From Gaeumannomyces sp. JS-464 (taxonomy: Eukaryota > Ascomycota > Sordariomycetes > Magnaporthales > Magnaporthaceae): 64,000 nt of DNA. Both the position numbers and the translations under genes were made by a program. Where the stretch lies: the NCBI GenBank assembly GCA_002197995.1, contig NGZR01000006.1:1787001-1851000 (forward strand). Reading direction: 5' to 3'. Shown piece by piece: positions 20,902 through 32,429 of the stretch (positions within the stretch are counted from its first letter, which is position 1; the number at the start of each line of letters is the position of its first letter). Under the pieces are notes generated by a model, which did not search any database, was not told the DNA's origin, and saw only the letters and a list, made by a program, of their open reading frames with translations.

Positions 20902-21149
20902 AGTGCCGGCCTTTTAAAAAAACGGCATTGTCCTTAATGCTAATAGTACAGGTGAAAGGTCTTCCTTCGTTCCTCGAGCGTCCAAGTTTCCATTACGCCG
21001 CATTTTTCCGCGGTTTTCCTCGCCCGCGTTTGGCCGGTGCCGGCGCCTTTGTTCCACCGTCGTCGGCCATAAGGAAAGGTCCGGTAACGTTGGCTTTGCC
21101 TTATAAGGCGAGTAGGGTTTTTTGGGACCTTTCGAAGGCTTTAACGATT

Positions 21150-21300
21150 TTAGGGGCGTGCTTAAAATCCGAGGACCGCAGCCATTGGCCTTTGTGCTTT
21201 CCGTAACCCTTTTAAACCACGTAATACTCCACGGAGCCATTACGTTTAATCCTTTTGTTGGTAATGCGTTCGACCTTATACGATTAGTCGTTAGGGTTGC
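21150..21300 (-). pseudogene. Gypsy B chromodomain
   Basis: The minus frame reads YKVERITNKRIKRNGSVEYY, then VV, stop, KGYG and KHAPKIVKAFE. This matches a chromodomain (family pattern YEVExI...YLVKWKGY...W), with the Trp before KGY turned into a stop. In chromoviruses this domain directs integration to heterochromatin. Confidence 0.75.
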
Positions 21301-21749
21301 CAAAGTCGTCGAATTCGTCGGTCCTAGGAGCGTAATCGACCGGTCCGGGGGGCGGCGGCATACGTTGGTAGGGGTTGTTAGCGGCCTTATATTAAAGCAA
21401 GTGCTGGATAAAAATTACAGGGTAAATCCGGGTGCCGTTGCGGGGCAGGTTTAGCTCGTAAGCCAACGGGGAAACTTTTTTTTTGATGGTGTAAGGCCTT
21501 TAACGAAATGGGGCCGTTTTATTGTTTGTCGCGCCACCACGCGGTTTATAAGCCGTGCCCATCTTTAGCTAAACTTGGTTTCCAACGTTAAACTCCTTAT
21601 GGCGGTGTTTATTATTATAAATCCTTTTTATTTCGGAAGTAGCGAGGTTTATAACGTATTAGGCTTTTTATCGGAAATGCTCCCTAACGTACTGGAAATT
21701 AGGGGTGTTTTTAAGATCCGAGTTAATTAGGCGAGCGATAAGGCTTAAA

Positions 21750-22340
21750 AGCTTAAATCCGAAAAGAAACTCGTGCGGCGAACAGTTTATAGCCGATATG
21801 GTGGAGTTATTAATATCCCATTAAAGTGCTGGGAATATATCGACCCAATCGTTAAAATGCTCCTAAGCGTAAAAACGTAGGGCCAGTTTTACGAGTTGGT
21901 TTTTCTTTTCGGATTAGCTATTAACCTGGGGGTGGTAAGCTGTTATTATAGCCAGTTTAGTGCCAAAGCCTTTCCAACGGTTTGCTAAAAGGTGCCGGTA
22001 AATTTAGCGTCCTTATTAAAGATAATAGCACGGGGGCAAGGCTAATCGGCTATTAGGAAATGCCGTAATAAAAAGGATGCCTAGTATTTAACGCCGTAAA
22101 TGTTGTGGCCAGGGATTAGGATAATCCGTTTAAAGGTTTTATTCGTAACCGTTAAAAAAGCATTATAAGCGTTATAAGTGTTTAATTGCTAAAGGGTATT
22201 AGCTAACGGTACCGTAAGTAAAGCCGTAATAAAATCCATAGCCAGCACGCTTATCGGCTCCGTAAAAGCCTGGATAAGTTAAAAGGTTTTGATAGGCTTT
22301 TAATTATCGATTTGGTTTATGTTACAAACGTGGCAGTGTT
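21750..22340 (-). pseudogene. Gypsy B integrase core
   Basis: The minus frame shows QYIKHCHVCNINQID (end of the HHCC zinc domain), VLAMDFITALLTVPLANT with the first core aspartate, and IIFNKDAKFTGTF around the second (IIS/TDRDxKFT in the family, D to N here). Stops are frequent. Confidence 0.75.
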
Positions 22341-23339
22341 TAATATACTGATCGATTTGGCGTTTTTTAAACCGGAAGTGCACTTTTGCAAGCGCATTTG
22401 TCATTTTTTATCGGCCGAAGTGGTGCTTATAATTATAAGCTTTTTTTAAAAAGGTTTTTACCAAAAGGAAAGGGATAACTAAGCGTTCGATTCCGTCGTT
22501 ATCCCTGTTATATAATAGGCTATCGATAATACGGAAAGGGTGCCCGGGTTTCGAAGCATTTAGCACGTCCTTGTGCTTAAAAGGCTTTTTGCTAAAGCGA
22601 GGGGTTGCGAGTTCCCGGATTAGCTTATAAAATATTGGGTTTTTTTTATAATGTTTAATAAACTAAAAGCGTAAGTCTTTTTTTATAACTGCTTCGGCCA
22701 TTTACAATACGTGTTTAACGTCGTCGTTATTATCGTTAGGGCTTTTGTTTTAAAACGAGTCCAATATAAGCTCGTTAAGCTTAGCGCGAGTTTTAAAGTC
22801 CTTAATTACTGCGGGGAAGCGGGACAATGCGTTAGGCATAAGGTTAAAGCGTTTTAACACGTGGGAAACGTCCAAAAGGTAAGCGCTAAAATAAATGGAG
22901 GCGTTAATTAGGCGTTTATTGGCCCGGTCCGTAAAAACAGTGTTAAAGCAAGTCCTATTAACGATTTTAAAGGTGGTATTATGGTTCGTAAATATAACGA
23001 TACGGTTTTTGTTATTAAAATAAAAAACGGTGCAAAATCGTTTATAAACCCAAACTAAATAGGCTACCTTTAACTTTAAAAGTTCGTAATTAAGCTTAGG
23101 TATTATTAGGCATTAACTAAAAAATATAATCGGTTAAACCATTATTAACGGAATTATAGTTTTTAGTTTTTAAACGTATTCCGGTTTGGTTTAAAACATT
23201 ATAACTCCAAAGCCGCGTTCGAGGCTTTCGTTAATTTGTAAGTATAACGTGCGGTTTAGGTCGTGGTAATGCAAGCGCATTTTTTGCAAATGAACTCCTA
23301 AAGTGCTTTAAAGGATTTGATTTCGTTAAAAGTAGGCGT

Positions 23340-24760
23340 AAAGGTAATGCTTTTTACGTAATGCTAGCGTTAACCGCCTTTATTTTTGCCCTATTTTCGG
23401 CCTTTAGCTAGCAATAGGACTTTTCGCTTTTGCAAAAGTTTCGTAATTTTGGCGTAGTAAAGGATTATGAAGCGCAAAAATCCAGTGCTGCCGAGGTACG
23501 TTTCCAAAAACTTAAGCGTGTTAGGAAAGGCTAAGTTTTTAAAGCTTTAAACTCGTAATTCCGTAGTGGAAAATCCCAAGGCGTCGACGTAAAATCCAAG
23601 CAGCTTAACGTTGGAATACCCGACGAAGCTTTTTTCGAGGGAAATGGCGATGCTTTTATCTTTAAACATTTTAAAAATCGTTTTTAAATAACGTTAGTAG
23701 TTTTGGAAATTGTCCGAAAAAATAATAATATCGTCGACGAAACAACGGCAAAAGGATTTAAAAAGTTGGAAAAAGTTGTTTATAAACCGCTAAACGTAAG
23801 TAGGGCTATTCCGATATCCTATAAGGGCTATACGTAAGCGTTTAAAACCTTGGTGGCTTACGATCGTAAGCCGGTTTTAATGCTCCGGGTGCATAAAGAA
23901 TTAAAAGAAAAACGCTATTACGTCCACGGTTATTACGTATCCTTTGCTTTTAAAAGCTTTGATTACGTTTTGTTAAAAAGGCAAAAGGTAAGCGCTCGGC
24001 ATAGTAACTTTATTAAATTGGCGTAGGTTAATAATTATACGGCTTTTAGGCTAGCCGTGCACTATGCGCCATACGACGAAATAGGGAAACGTAAAAAAAG
24101 TAGCGTAATTAATTAGTTCTAATCGCTTTTGCTTATTAAACTTATTATAGGTTTAATTAATAACGTTTTTCTTTTTGCGGGTTACGGAATAGGGCTTATT
24201 AAGTAGCTTAGCATTTTAATTTTGCCACCCTTCCATAAAAGGGATTTTTATTTGCTTATTTTTAGGGATATTAATAGGGCTACGGTTCCGCTAAATATCG
24301 GCACGTTTACAAATGTTTTTAAAATGCGCGCTTTCGTAAGGTCGCCGTTATAAACGTGCACCTTGTTTTTCGTTAGGATGTAAAGTGTTTTACCAAATGC
24401 TTTAATTGCTAAGCGCTTTTTGGCACTTTAGGTAAAAACTTCGGGAAGTTAAGCATAGGGTTTTCGTAGTTAATATTAACGTTCGTTCCGGGATTTTAAT
24501 CTTTAAGGTTTTAAAAGTTTTAAAAGTTTTAAAAGTTTAAGGGTTTTGGTTTTTAAAATCCCGAAAGGTTAACTTTTTTAGTATTGTAAGCTTTTTTTAC
24601 CTTTGCTTTTCCAATATTATATTGTAAATTTAATCGGAAAGTGACTTTAATTGGCACGCCCGCTTCGCCGTAGGTTTTTAAACCTTGGCATTTACCCGTA
24701 AGTAATGCCTGGTTATTTAACCGTAAAAGGTTGTAAAAGTTATAGTTTAACTGCATTGCT
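23340..24760 (-). pseudogene. Gypsy B protease/reverse transcriptase region
   Basis: The RT active-site box on the minus strand at 23,703-23,753 reads CRCFVDDIIIFSDNFQ, with both catalytic Asp intact. Downstream are KSIAISLEKSFVGYSNVKLL and LGSTGFLRFIILYYAKI (thumb). A short open minus frame at 24,553-24,756 may be the end of the protease. The rest is closed by RIP stops. Confidence 0.8.
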
Positions 24761-25429
24761 TAAGTTATTTATTTCTTTTCGCTAAGGCCGGTACCGGCGG
24801 CGGTTTCGATAGCGGGGTTTTCGGCCGAAAGGAGGAAGGTCGAAAGGGTTTCGAAGCCGTATTCGGCGCCGTATTTTAGCTTAAAAGCCTTAAACCGCGG
24901 TGGTTAATGCGCTTACGCCCGTAATAACTTTAAAAGCGGTTTTAAAATCGAGCACCTAATGGATTTAATCCGCATGCTTTTTAATAGTGGTTATGCGTGC
25001 ATTTTTAGCTAGTTAAAAGGTTAGTTTAACGTATTATAAATTAAACAAATGGGCTTAGTTTTGTAATTAACCATAGCATTTAAAATAATAGGGTGGTCGC
25101 TTTTTAGTAAAAAACTCCGTCTTTTAGGAAAAGGGAAATACGTTACCGGGATGGCCACTATTTGTTAGGCCGGAATTACCACTGCTTTAAAGCATTTAAT
25201 TGCTCGCACGATTGTTATACCTCTTTTTACTATTATAATAGGTACGTAAAAGTGATTTAAAAGGAAGTTAATTAAATCGGTTGCGAAATCGATAAATGCA
25301 TTTCGAAGTTTAAAAAAGGCGATTCCGAGGATTATGCCGGCTATTAATTGGTTTATAATCCAAACGTAAGCCGTTTGCTAAATTACTCCGGGATTACCGT
25401 TTAAAAGAAAATCCGAAAGTGAAAACGTG

Positions 25430-28110
25430 ATTTGGGCGAACTTATTAGCACGTTTAGGTCGTTTAAAATTCCAGCCGGAAAAAATAGGCTATGCGTTAGG
25501 GTTTATAACGTCGAAAATCTTATATTCGTAATTGCGAAAGAAGTTTTTGGCGACGAGGTTTCGGCCAAATCCGGAATTAGCACAAATTTAAATCTTTTAG
25601 CCGTTAAAAAAGCCGGATTGTTATTTTGGCATATAAATATCCGCTTAAAAAAATTACCTCGGCGTTAACTTTAATGGTTTCTTTTACGACGTTAATCTTT
25701 TTAAATACGCGGGAAGTATGGTTTTCGTTAATTTAATAAATAGGTTCGCTAAAACAAGCCGTAAAGTAAGCGAAAAGCAAATTGCGAAAGGGTGTAACGA
25801 TACCGCAACGTTTGCAAGTTTGTAAATTAGCATAGCGATTATTAATAGCATAAATGTCATTTGCATCGCTTAAAAAGGCCTCGCTAACATCGTCGTTATC
25901 GTTAGTATCGCTATAAACGTTTGGAAAATCCTTTGCATTTACGTTACTATTGTTAACGTTATAAATGCGGTTTCGTTAGCGGTTATCGCGGTTTTTATCG
26001 CGGCGATTACCGTATTGTTAGCTCGCTTATAGTTATTTTTTACGATTATTACGAACCTTATACTCGTTACGCTTATTACAAGGTTTGTAATCGTTGCGAA
26101 GCTTATAACCGCAATTTTAATCATTTCGGCGGTAATTTTTATAGGAGTTTTAACGGTGTAAGTTATACCGGTTATTTCGATAAAAGTCGTAACGGTGCCA
26201 GTAACGGTTATTTCGGTGCTTTTCGCGAAAGTTACGGTTATTACGATGCTTATACTTACCGCTATAATCGTCGTTATAACCCTTTTAGCGGAGGTTATGC
26301 TTTTTAGCAATCGCGTTAAGATATTGCTTTTTAGCGATAACGATAAAAACGAGGTTATTTTTTTTAATAAAACGAAAGTACTTAATGCGAATTTCCGTAA
26401 GCTTAGAGGCTTGCAATTTCGTTTGGATATTTAGGTTTAAGCGGTTCCAAATTTGGATTATAGTGCCGTACTAATTGCCGCTTTGGGTAATGCCTATACC
26501 TTTGGCATAACGGAGCATTTTAAATACAAATTGGTGCAAAACAAACTCGTTTGCAGCTAAATTGCAGAAATTAAGCGTCGCTTTGGTAAAAAGCTTAGTG
26601 GCTTTATTAGCATTTGGGGCGAATTGTCGCTTTAGGGCCGTAAGGATTGCTATAAAGCCTTAAGCTTTTAAAGCCGCACGCTTATCGCGATCCAATTGGC
26701 TATTTTACCAAATAAATGCAAAGCTTCCCGGTAAAGTTTAAAAAAGGTTAAAAAGCTAATAGTCGACGTTTTCAGCCGTGTTTAGGTTTTTACGGAAGGT
26801 GTTAATACGCTTCGTAAATGCGTAAACGTTTGTAAAAATTGTTAGCTTTAAGTTAAAAAAAATGCTTTAATTTTTTGGGTTTTTTTGGTAAAGGTTAAAA
26901 ATGCCGATTATTTTTCGCTTAAAAAAAACGATCTTTTTAAGGCCGAATTAATACAATAGTATTAAGGGTTTATTAACGCCAACGGCGGATCGCTAAATCG
27001 TCGGTTTCCTTTCGGTTTTGTTAATAACGACGGTTATTTTAATCGCGATTTTTGCAATCCGAAACGTAAGGGTTGTTAAGGTTACGAGCCGGATTTTACC
27101 AAGGGTTATCGACGGGGGTGGCCCGAAAAGGTTAATAAATACGATGGCTTTTTTTAACTCGTTGGGCCGGCTGGGACTTTAGCGGAATTCCGCCCTAATT
27201 TTCGCTAAAATTTAAGTCGAAGTCGAAAAAGGCTTGTAAATTACGACCTTAATTGGCCGTGGCCGTGCGTAAAGTCCGGTTATGCTCGCGATCGGGCTTT
27301 TAAAAGCGGTGGCGATCGCTATCGGGTTTTTTATAGCGATTGGCCTTTGTAATAGGCCTAGTTATAGCAATCAAATCCTCGTTTTTCGATTTAGCGGCCG
27401 GCTGTTTATTTCGTTAGATCTTATTAAGCCGGCGATTAACCTTACGCAAGTTCGGCGAAAGTTAACGGGCACGATTACCGCTAACATTTGGGTATAATAA
27501 CGCTCGTATTTAAAGCGCCTAAAGTGCTTGCGACTGTTTTTAATGCTGCTTAACTTCGTTATAATTTGCTTAAGGGTATTGGTTTGCTTAAACTGGATGT
27601 TTAGGAATTGGCGTTAGCTTTTTCGCATTTGGTTAAACCGATCGAAAGCCCGATATAGTCGATCGTTTTGCTTTTTAATTTATGCCTCCATTCGGCGGAT
27701 AAAGTCGCTGTTAGATCCAAGCCTGGGACTTTCGTTTTTGCCGGCAACGCGTTAATACTCGTCGTTTTCGGACGAAGCTTAACGAGGTGCCTCGTAATTC
27801 GTTTTAAAGGGTTGCGAACGCGTTAATTAAGGTTAGCGGTCGAAATCGATCTTTCCCGAGCGTATGTTAAAAGCGGAAAAAAAGGCAAAAGTGTGGGCAA
27901 TAGCGGGCGTTTTGGTTAGCACCCTAATGCTTTGGGCAAAAGAAAAGGCTAATGCGCTAATTGGCTTAACGCGCTTAGCCCGCTTTAGCTGTACATTATC
28001 GTTATGCGATAGGTTGGTAGTGGCCTTATGCGGTATAAAGCTATCGGTTTTAAGCAAAAAGGATTTTGGCATCGCACCGGGCATAAGCGCTTTATTGCCT
28101 TAATCCTAAG
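25430..28110 (-). pseudogene. Gypsy B gag region
   Basis: The minus reading has an Asn/Arg/Tyr-rich tail (about 26,300-25,950), a CGYKLRNDYKPCNKR-like cysteine pair and an acidic stretch NDNDDVSEAFLSDANDIYA near 25,880. A minus frame beginning at 28,084 (MPGAMPKSFLLKTDSF) may be the gag start. The Ile/Thr/Val-rich 123-codon open frame at 25,939-26,310 is an out-of-frame shadow of the Asn/Arg/Tyr codons. Confidence 0.55.
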
Positions 28111-28318
28111 GGTGATTTTTAGGCGGATAAGGGTTCGCTATGGTATTTTACGGGTAGGGTAATAGCAAAATAACGGCTAAGTAAATAAGTAAGTAAAAAA
28201 CAGGGAATTTGAGGTTTTCGCCCGTTTAAAGCTTAACGTAAAAAGGGATTTGATATTTTGGTCGCGTTTGGCCTAACGAAGGGAACGACGATTAGTAGTG
28301 GTTAGTAAAGCGTTTTTT

Positions 28319-28560
28319 GCGCCATAAGCAGGTCGGAACGTAAAAATTAGCGTCGCTTTAAGCAAAGGCCGATTAAGGGATTAATTAGGGAAAATCGTCG
28401 CGCTATAAGCAGGTCGGATTTTTAGGGAAGCGGTGTTTAAAGCGTTCCGCGCGCCGCAAGCAGGTTGGAACGTAAGTACCAGCGTCGCTTTAAGCAAAAG
28501 CCGGGGAGGAATAAAAAGATCGTCGCGCCACAAGCAAGTCGGATCTTCGAAGGGGGGAAT
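28319..28560 (-). repeat. Tandem repeat in Gypsy B leader
   Basis: The motif GCGCCATAAGCAGGTCGGA occurs four times with small changes, starting at 28,319, 28,400, 28,451 and 28,525 on the plus strand. It forms two tandem units of about 125-132 bp that also share AGCGTCGCTTTAAGCAAA. It lies between the 5' LTR and gag. Confidence 0.75.
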
Positions 28561-28617
28561 GTAACACTTTCGCGGTTATAAGCGTCGGTCGCTTAGGTTT
28601 TCCGAGTTGCTACCATT

Positions 28618-28836
28618 TATTAGGGCTGTTGGGCAAGCAAGTAAACGTTGGCAGTAAAGTCGATTTTTTTTTGTTCGAGAAAGGGAGGCCTGAAGGGCCC
28701 GACCTGCACAAAATTGGGGTATCCCCAATTTTGTAAAGGGCCGCTAGTAAGGCCCGCCTTTATTTGCGATAAGGGCTGCGGGTTTCCACAAGCCCCGCAC
28801 TTCCAGCTATTAACGAAGGCCCTATTGGCCGTAACA
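28618..28836 (-). repeat. Gypsy B 5' LTR and primer-binding site
   Basis: This is the 219-bp partner of the left LTR. Two bases inside it, in the sense direction, the sequence TGGTAGCAACTCGG starts with TGG, as tRNA-primed binding sites do. I cannot assign the tRNA. It is followed outside by AAACC (28,837-28,841). Confidence 0.85.
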
Positions 28837-28841
28837 AAACC

Positions 28842-29916
28842 CCAATTTCTTAACTTTCGTTATTATTAGGGTTATAACTGGAAGTGTAACCGATTTTAAT
28901 CGCGAAAGTTCTTGTATTTTTAATTAGTTAAAAAGGTAAAAGTTTATTTTTAATAAAATAACCCAAATGCATAAGGTAAAAGCTTACGTGGGATAAAAAT
29001 AACCCATTATAATAGATTGGGTAAAGCCGATAAGCTTCATATCTTTTGCCTGGATAGTGATTCGCTTAGCGTGGATAGCGTTAAAATTGGCGGCTAAAAA
29101 AAATTAGTAAAATTTTGTAACATAATGTGGTAATAACAAAGGTTATAACAGCAAACATACTGGCGAAAATGCAAGTGAAATATGCTTTAGCAGCCTTTTA
29201 AAAGGCATTAAAAGCAATGCGCTAAATACGCATATCGTTGCCGAAAAGTAAGTTTTGCGTAATTTCCCTTATAACGCGGGCGAAAGGAGCTTTAGGGATA
29301 AAAAGGTCGAACGATTTCTAGTATTGCTTAATTTCGCGTAAAGCGACAGCTGGAAATAATTAGTAAAAAATGGCGAAAAAAAAATAAAAGGTAACATATT
29401 GCCAGGTTTCCAGCGACGCTTTTTACGACCGGCAATGGCGGCATTAACCTCCCGATTAGCTTTCGCAGCAAAGGCCATGTAAAGGCCTTTTCCGCTAACG
29501 AAAGAACGAGGCATAGTAAATGCGCGTTTAACAAAGCGACGGAAGCGCGGAAATGAAAGGTTGCGTAGGGGCGCCGGTAGTGGTAGGCGAAATAGCGGGA
29601 AAGCGATTTGGGTGCGTAAGGATTTGGGTAATAACGCGGGTAATAACAAAGGAAAAAGGCAGGAAAATTTAAGTCGAAAAAAAAAGGCGGTCGGGAATTC
29701 GAAAATGAAGGTAATCCGTGCAACATTAAGTTAAGGCTTAAAGAATTAACCTAACTAATTAAAATCGAGAAAATCCATATATATCCGTTTTCGAAAAGAG
29801 CGACCTAACCGCACATTTTAATAATTATTCCTACCAACCACCCGGAATTTCAATTCCTTCCACTACAACCTTTTAACCTCCCAATTACAGCATTTCGTTT
29901 AAATTCCGCCAATTAG
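28842..29916. other. Unassigned RIP-altered segment
   Basis: No recognised gene. It carries the site GTAATAAC-AAAG-GTTATAAC at 29,130-29,149. A long open minus frame (29,269-29,649, possibly to 29,726) contains MPRSFVSGKGLYMAFAAKA, but its neighbours in the other frames are as open and no family is recognised. Confidence 0.35.
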
Positions 29917-29936
29917 GTTATAACAAAGGTTATAAC
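29917..29936. promoter_or_regulatory. Double GTTATAAC palindrome upstream of the two-exon gene
   Basis: GTTATAAC-AAAG-GTTATAAC lies 42 bp upstream of the ATG at 29,979. A second perfect pair with spacer CCTT lies inside the intron (30,224-30,243), and a one-mismatch pair lies at 29,130-29,149. Repeated palindromes spaced 12 bp apart suggest a dimer-binding site, but RIP could also create GTTATAAC from GTTACAAC or GTTGTAAC. Function is inferred. Confidence 0.4.
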
Positions 29937-29978
29937 AGTGCCAAACGCCCGCGCGCGGGCGTCGCGATCGCTGCAGCT

Positions 29979-30437
29979 ATGCCGCCAAAAAGAAAACGCG
30001 AAACCGACAATCGGAACACCTTTAAATCGCGCAAGCGATTTGCGAACATGGATGCCGAAAAGACTGAATGGTACAATGCGTACACGCGATTTAATATAGC
30101 GAAATCGCGCGGTTTTAAAACGCTCCGAAAAACAACTAAGTACCAAACCGCTAATCCAGCGGAGCGCCAGCTTTTAAAAGCCGAGGTGGAAAAAAAAGTA
30201 GTTTACAAAAAGTAAATAAGCATGTTATAACCCTTGTTATAACTAATAACTAACATTATCCATAGGAAAGCTAAAGGCACGTATTTCGGCAACCTTTCAC
30301 GCTTTCGAAAGCACGGCTCGCTTCTTAAACATAAGGCCAATTGGGAGGATAGTTATGTGGGAAGCGATGACGAAAAGCATTGGGCTAAAGAAAATCCCGA
30401 CGACTACGCGAATAAATTCGAGGCCACTACGCTTTAA
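29979..30437 (+). CDS. Small two-exon gene of unknown function (134 codons, 3' end probably truncated)
   Basis: Exon 1 is 29,979-30,211. The intron 30,212-30,265 (54 nt) has GTAAAT donor, CTAAC branch-like site and TAG acceptor. Exon 2 is 30,266-30,437. The splice keeps phase and joins two open segments. The protein starts MPPKRKRETDNRNTFKSRKR (basic, nuclear-localisation-like) and continues with a Lys/Arg-rich helix-forming part. Exon 2 encodes GTYFGNLSRFRKHGSLLKH, then a charged acidic part (SYVGSDDEKHWAKENPDDYA). No family is recognised. After the TAA at 30,435 the frame stays open up to and into LINE copy 2, which starts at 30,477. The stop may therefore be a RIP-altered CAA and the gene may have been cut by the LINE. 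It sits inside the candidate Starship and could be cargo. Confidence 0.55.
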
Positions 30438-31049
30438 AAAGATAATCCGGGTGAAAAAAGGTATAAGCGCCCTAAACCTTCCTCGAATTCCCCAATTTTT
30501 GGCATTGCGCTGTTAATGCACACTGCCAAATTGCATACAAATCCTTAACACCCGCCAATTAGCGACCTAACACCAATAACCACGCCCGCTAACAGCGTTG
30601 GCGACGGCAACATACCGTTGCCAACAGCCCCCCCTTCGGCCAATAAGGTGGCGCGCGCCCTCCTCGTCGGCCCAACGGCCTGGAAAAACGCGTCGCTGCC
30701 ACCCGGGCCCCCGCCGCGTTAGCGCACCCGACTACGCCGTTCCCGTTACGGAATTAGCAACACCCAACAGGGCCCGATTAGGGCTAGGAAGGCTCCTACA
30801 ACGGCAGCACCGGCACAGGTGCCCCTCCCCCCCTCCCCCAACGCCGACGTACGCGCCCACCTGTCGGGTCGGCCGCGGCGGCCGCGGAGGAAATTATTGC
30901 GAGCTATAACCGCAAATAACAACAAACGGCCCTAATTTGCGCTACGCTAGCCCGATTTATTAACGCCGGCATTGCTTCCCTTTCGGCGGAAGCAATCCCC
31001 GAAGTTAACGGCTGGAAAAATTGCTTTATCGATTACGTTAAACAAGCCC

Positions 31050-32395
31050 TTTTCGGCCTACTTACGCCGGCCGAAAAGGAAAAAAGCTTATACGGGGCCC
31101 CGGAGCCCCCGCAACGCGCGCCCCCGGCTACTTACGCGTCGGTAGCTCGGGAAGGCCACTAATAACCCCAACAACCCGCACAAGCTTTTCGGGGCCGTAC
31201 GCTTTAAACTACCCGGGCACCCCGCCCATTAATAGGCTTTAAAGCCGACTTTCGGGTGTTCGTTAGGATCCCGGAAAAACGGCAGGCTTAGGCCAACTAA
31301 TAAACGGGTTTTAGCATTTGCAAAACCCTTGCCGATAGTAGGGATTTGCCGTTTACGACGGTCGATATCCCGGAAGCGTACCGATTTTTTACCGGATTTA
31401 TATTAAAAGCAAAAACGGCCGATATCCAAAACCGGCTTTTGCAATACCGATCCGAACTAGGCCGTTTATATAACGTTAAAAGGATCGAAAAGCCCGAAAT
31501 TTAATACAATTACGTAATTTCCGGCTGCTTTATTTTATTAACTAACGGCTTTGGATAATGCGTTCCGGTATCGGATAAATTGGTTTGGGAGGAAATGAAA
31601 GCTTAAATAAAGTATAAACCGTAAACGTTAAGCCTTTTAAAACCGGCGTCGACCATTAAAAGCGTATATCGTGGATTATATCCCTTTATACGCAAATGGC
31701 CGGGTTTAAACTTTAAAAAATCACTTTTTTTTACGCCGCGTATAACGATACCCGCCGGTTACCCAGCACACCTTTGGCTGCCACGGCTTCCACGTAGCCC
31801 GCAATTGCGCCCGGGCCGATAAGTGCTTTTAATGCGGGAAAATAAACGACGACCGGCACGTACAACCGTGTACAGCTCCCCCGCAATGCGCGAACTGCTT
31901 GGGCCCGTACTTTGCCAACCACCTAAACTGCTTTATAAAGCCCGTACGGGTAAACGAAGTGCTAAAGCATTTAACCCGTAGGGAAAAAAGGGCTGTTAAG
32001 AGGTTAAGCGCATAAGCGTACCGGGCGGCGGCAAAAGCGGCGGAAGCCGCCGTTGCCACCGCCACCGCCGTTACCGCTGCTACCGATAATACCTTTTCCG
32101 CAACCGCTATTATTACGGGCGGTTCCGCCGTAGCCGTTAATTTAACGGCAAACTTTACGACCGCTACCGCTATTACTGCGGCTACCGTTATTACTATTAA
32201 CGATACCGCTAATACAACCGATACCGCCGTTGTTAACCTTACGGCTAATACCGGTATCGCCGTTATTCCAGCCATTTTTATCGCCGCTGCCACCCCCGCC
32301 GCCCCCGCCGTTACCTCCGCCGTTATAAACCCGGCAGGCCCGCCGGCCTCGAAAGGCGTGGCCCGTACGGCCGGTAAAAAAAGCACCTTGTTAAA
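31050..32395 (+). pseudogene. LINE copy 2 ORF1 (gag-like) with CCHC zinc knuckles
   Basis: In the plus sense, near 31,760-31,910, the frame reads FGCHGFHVARNCARADKCF, stop, CGK, then PPQCANCLGPYFANHLNC: zinc-knuckle arrays of ORF1. An Ala/Thr/Val-rich tail follows (31,990-32,390), ending GVARTAGKKSTLLKN. The upstream region 31,050-31,700 is probably the N-terminal part but is heavily mutated. Minus-strand open frames at 31,731-32,386 are antisense. Confidence 0.7.
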
Positions 32396-32429
32396 AAACT
32401 TAGGGTTAATTTTAACAACTAATACGAAG

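Larger units (their letters stand above)
20684..28836 (-). mobile_element. Gypsy B: chromodomain Ty3/Gypsy retrotransposon (8.15 kb)
   Basis: The element lies on the minus strand between two similar LTRs (20,684-20,901 and 28,618-28,836). It is flanked by a perfect 5-bp duplication AAACC (20,679-20,683 and 28,837-28,841). In the sense direction it has a leader with tandem repeats, gag with an Asn/Arg/Tyr-rich tail, RT with an intact FVDDIIIFSD box, integrase and a C-terminal chromodomain. The order gag-RT-IN-chromodomain defines a chromovirus-type Ty3/Gypsy element. Coding is destroyed by RIP stops. LTR differences are mainly transitions. Confidence 0.9.

Noticed and set aside
25939..26310. 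Ile/Thr/Val-rich open frame in Gypsy B
   Set aside because: It is an out-of-frame reading of the Asn/Arg/Tyr-rich gag codons.
28319..28560. CRISPR-like array
   Set aside because: There are only four degenerate motifs in a eukaryotic retroelement leader, arranged as a tandem duplication with unequal alternating spacing.
29917..30243. MITE with GTTATAAC-type inverted ends
   Set aside because: The right site lies inside a well-formed intron, the coding frame continues past it, and no target duplication flanks the pair.
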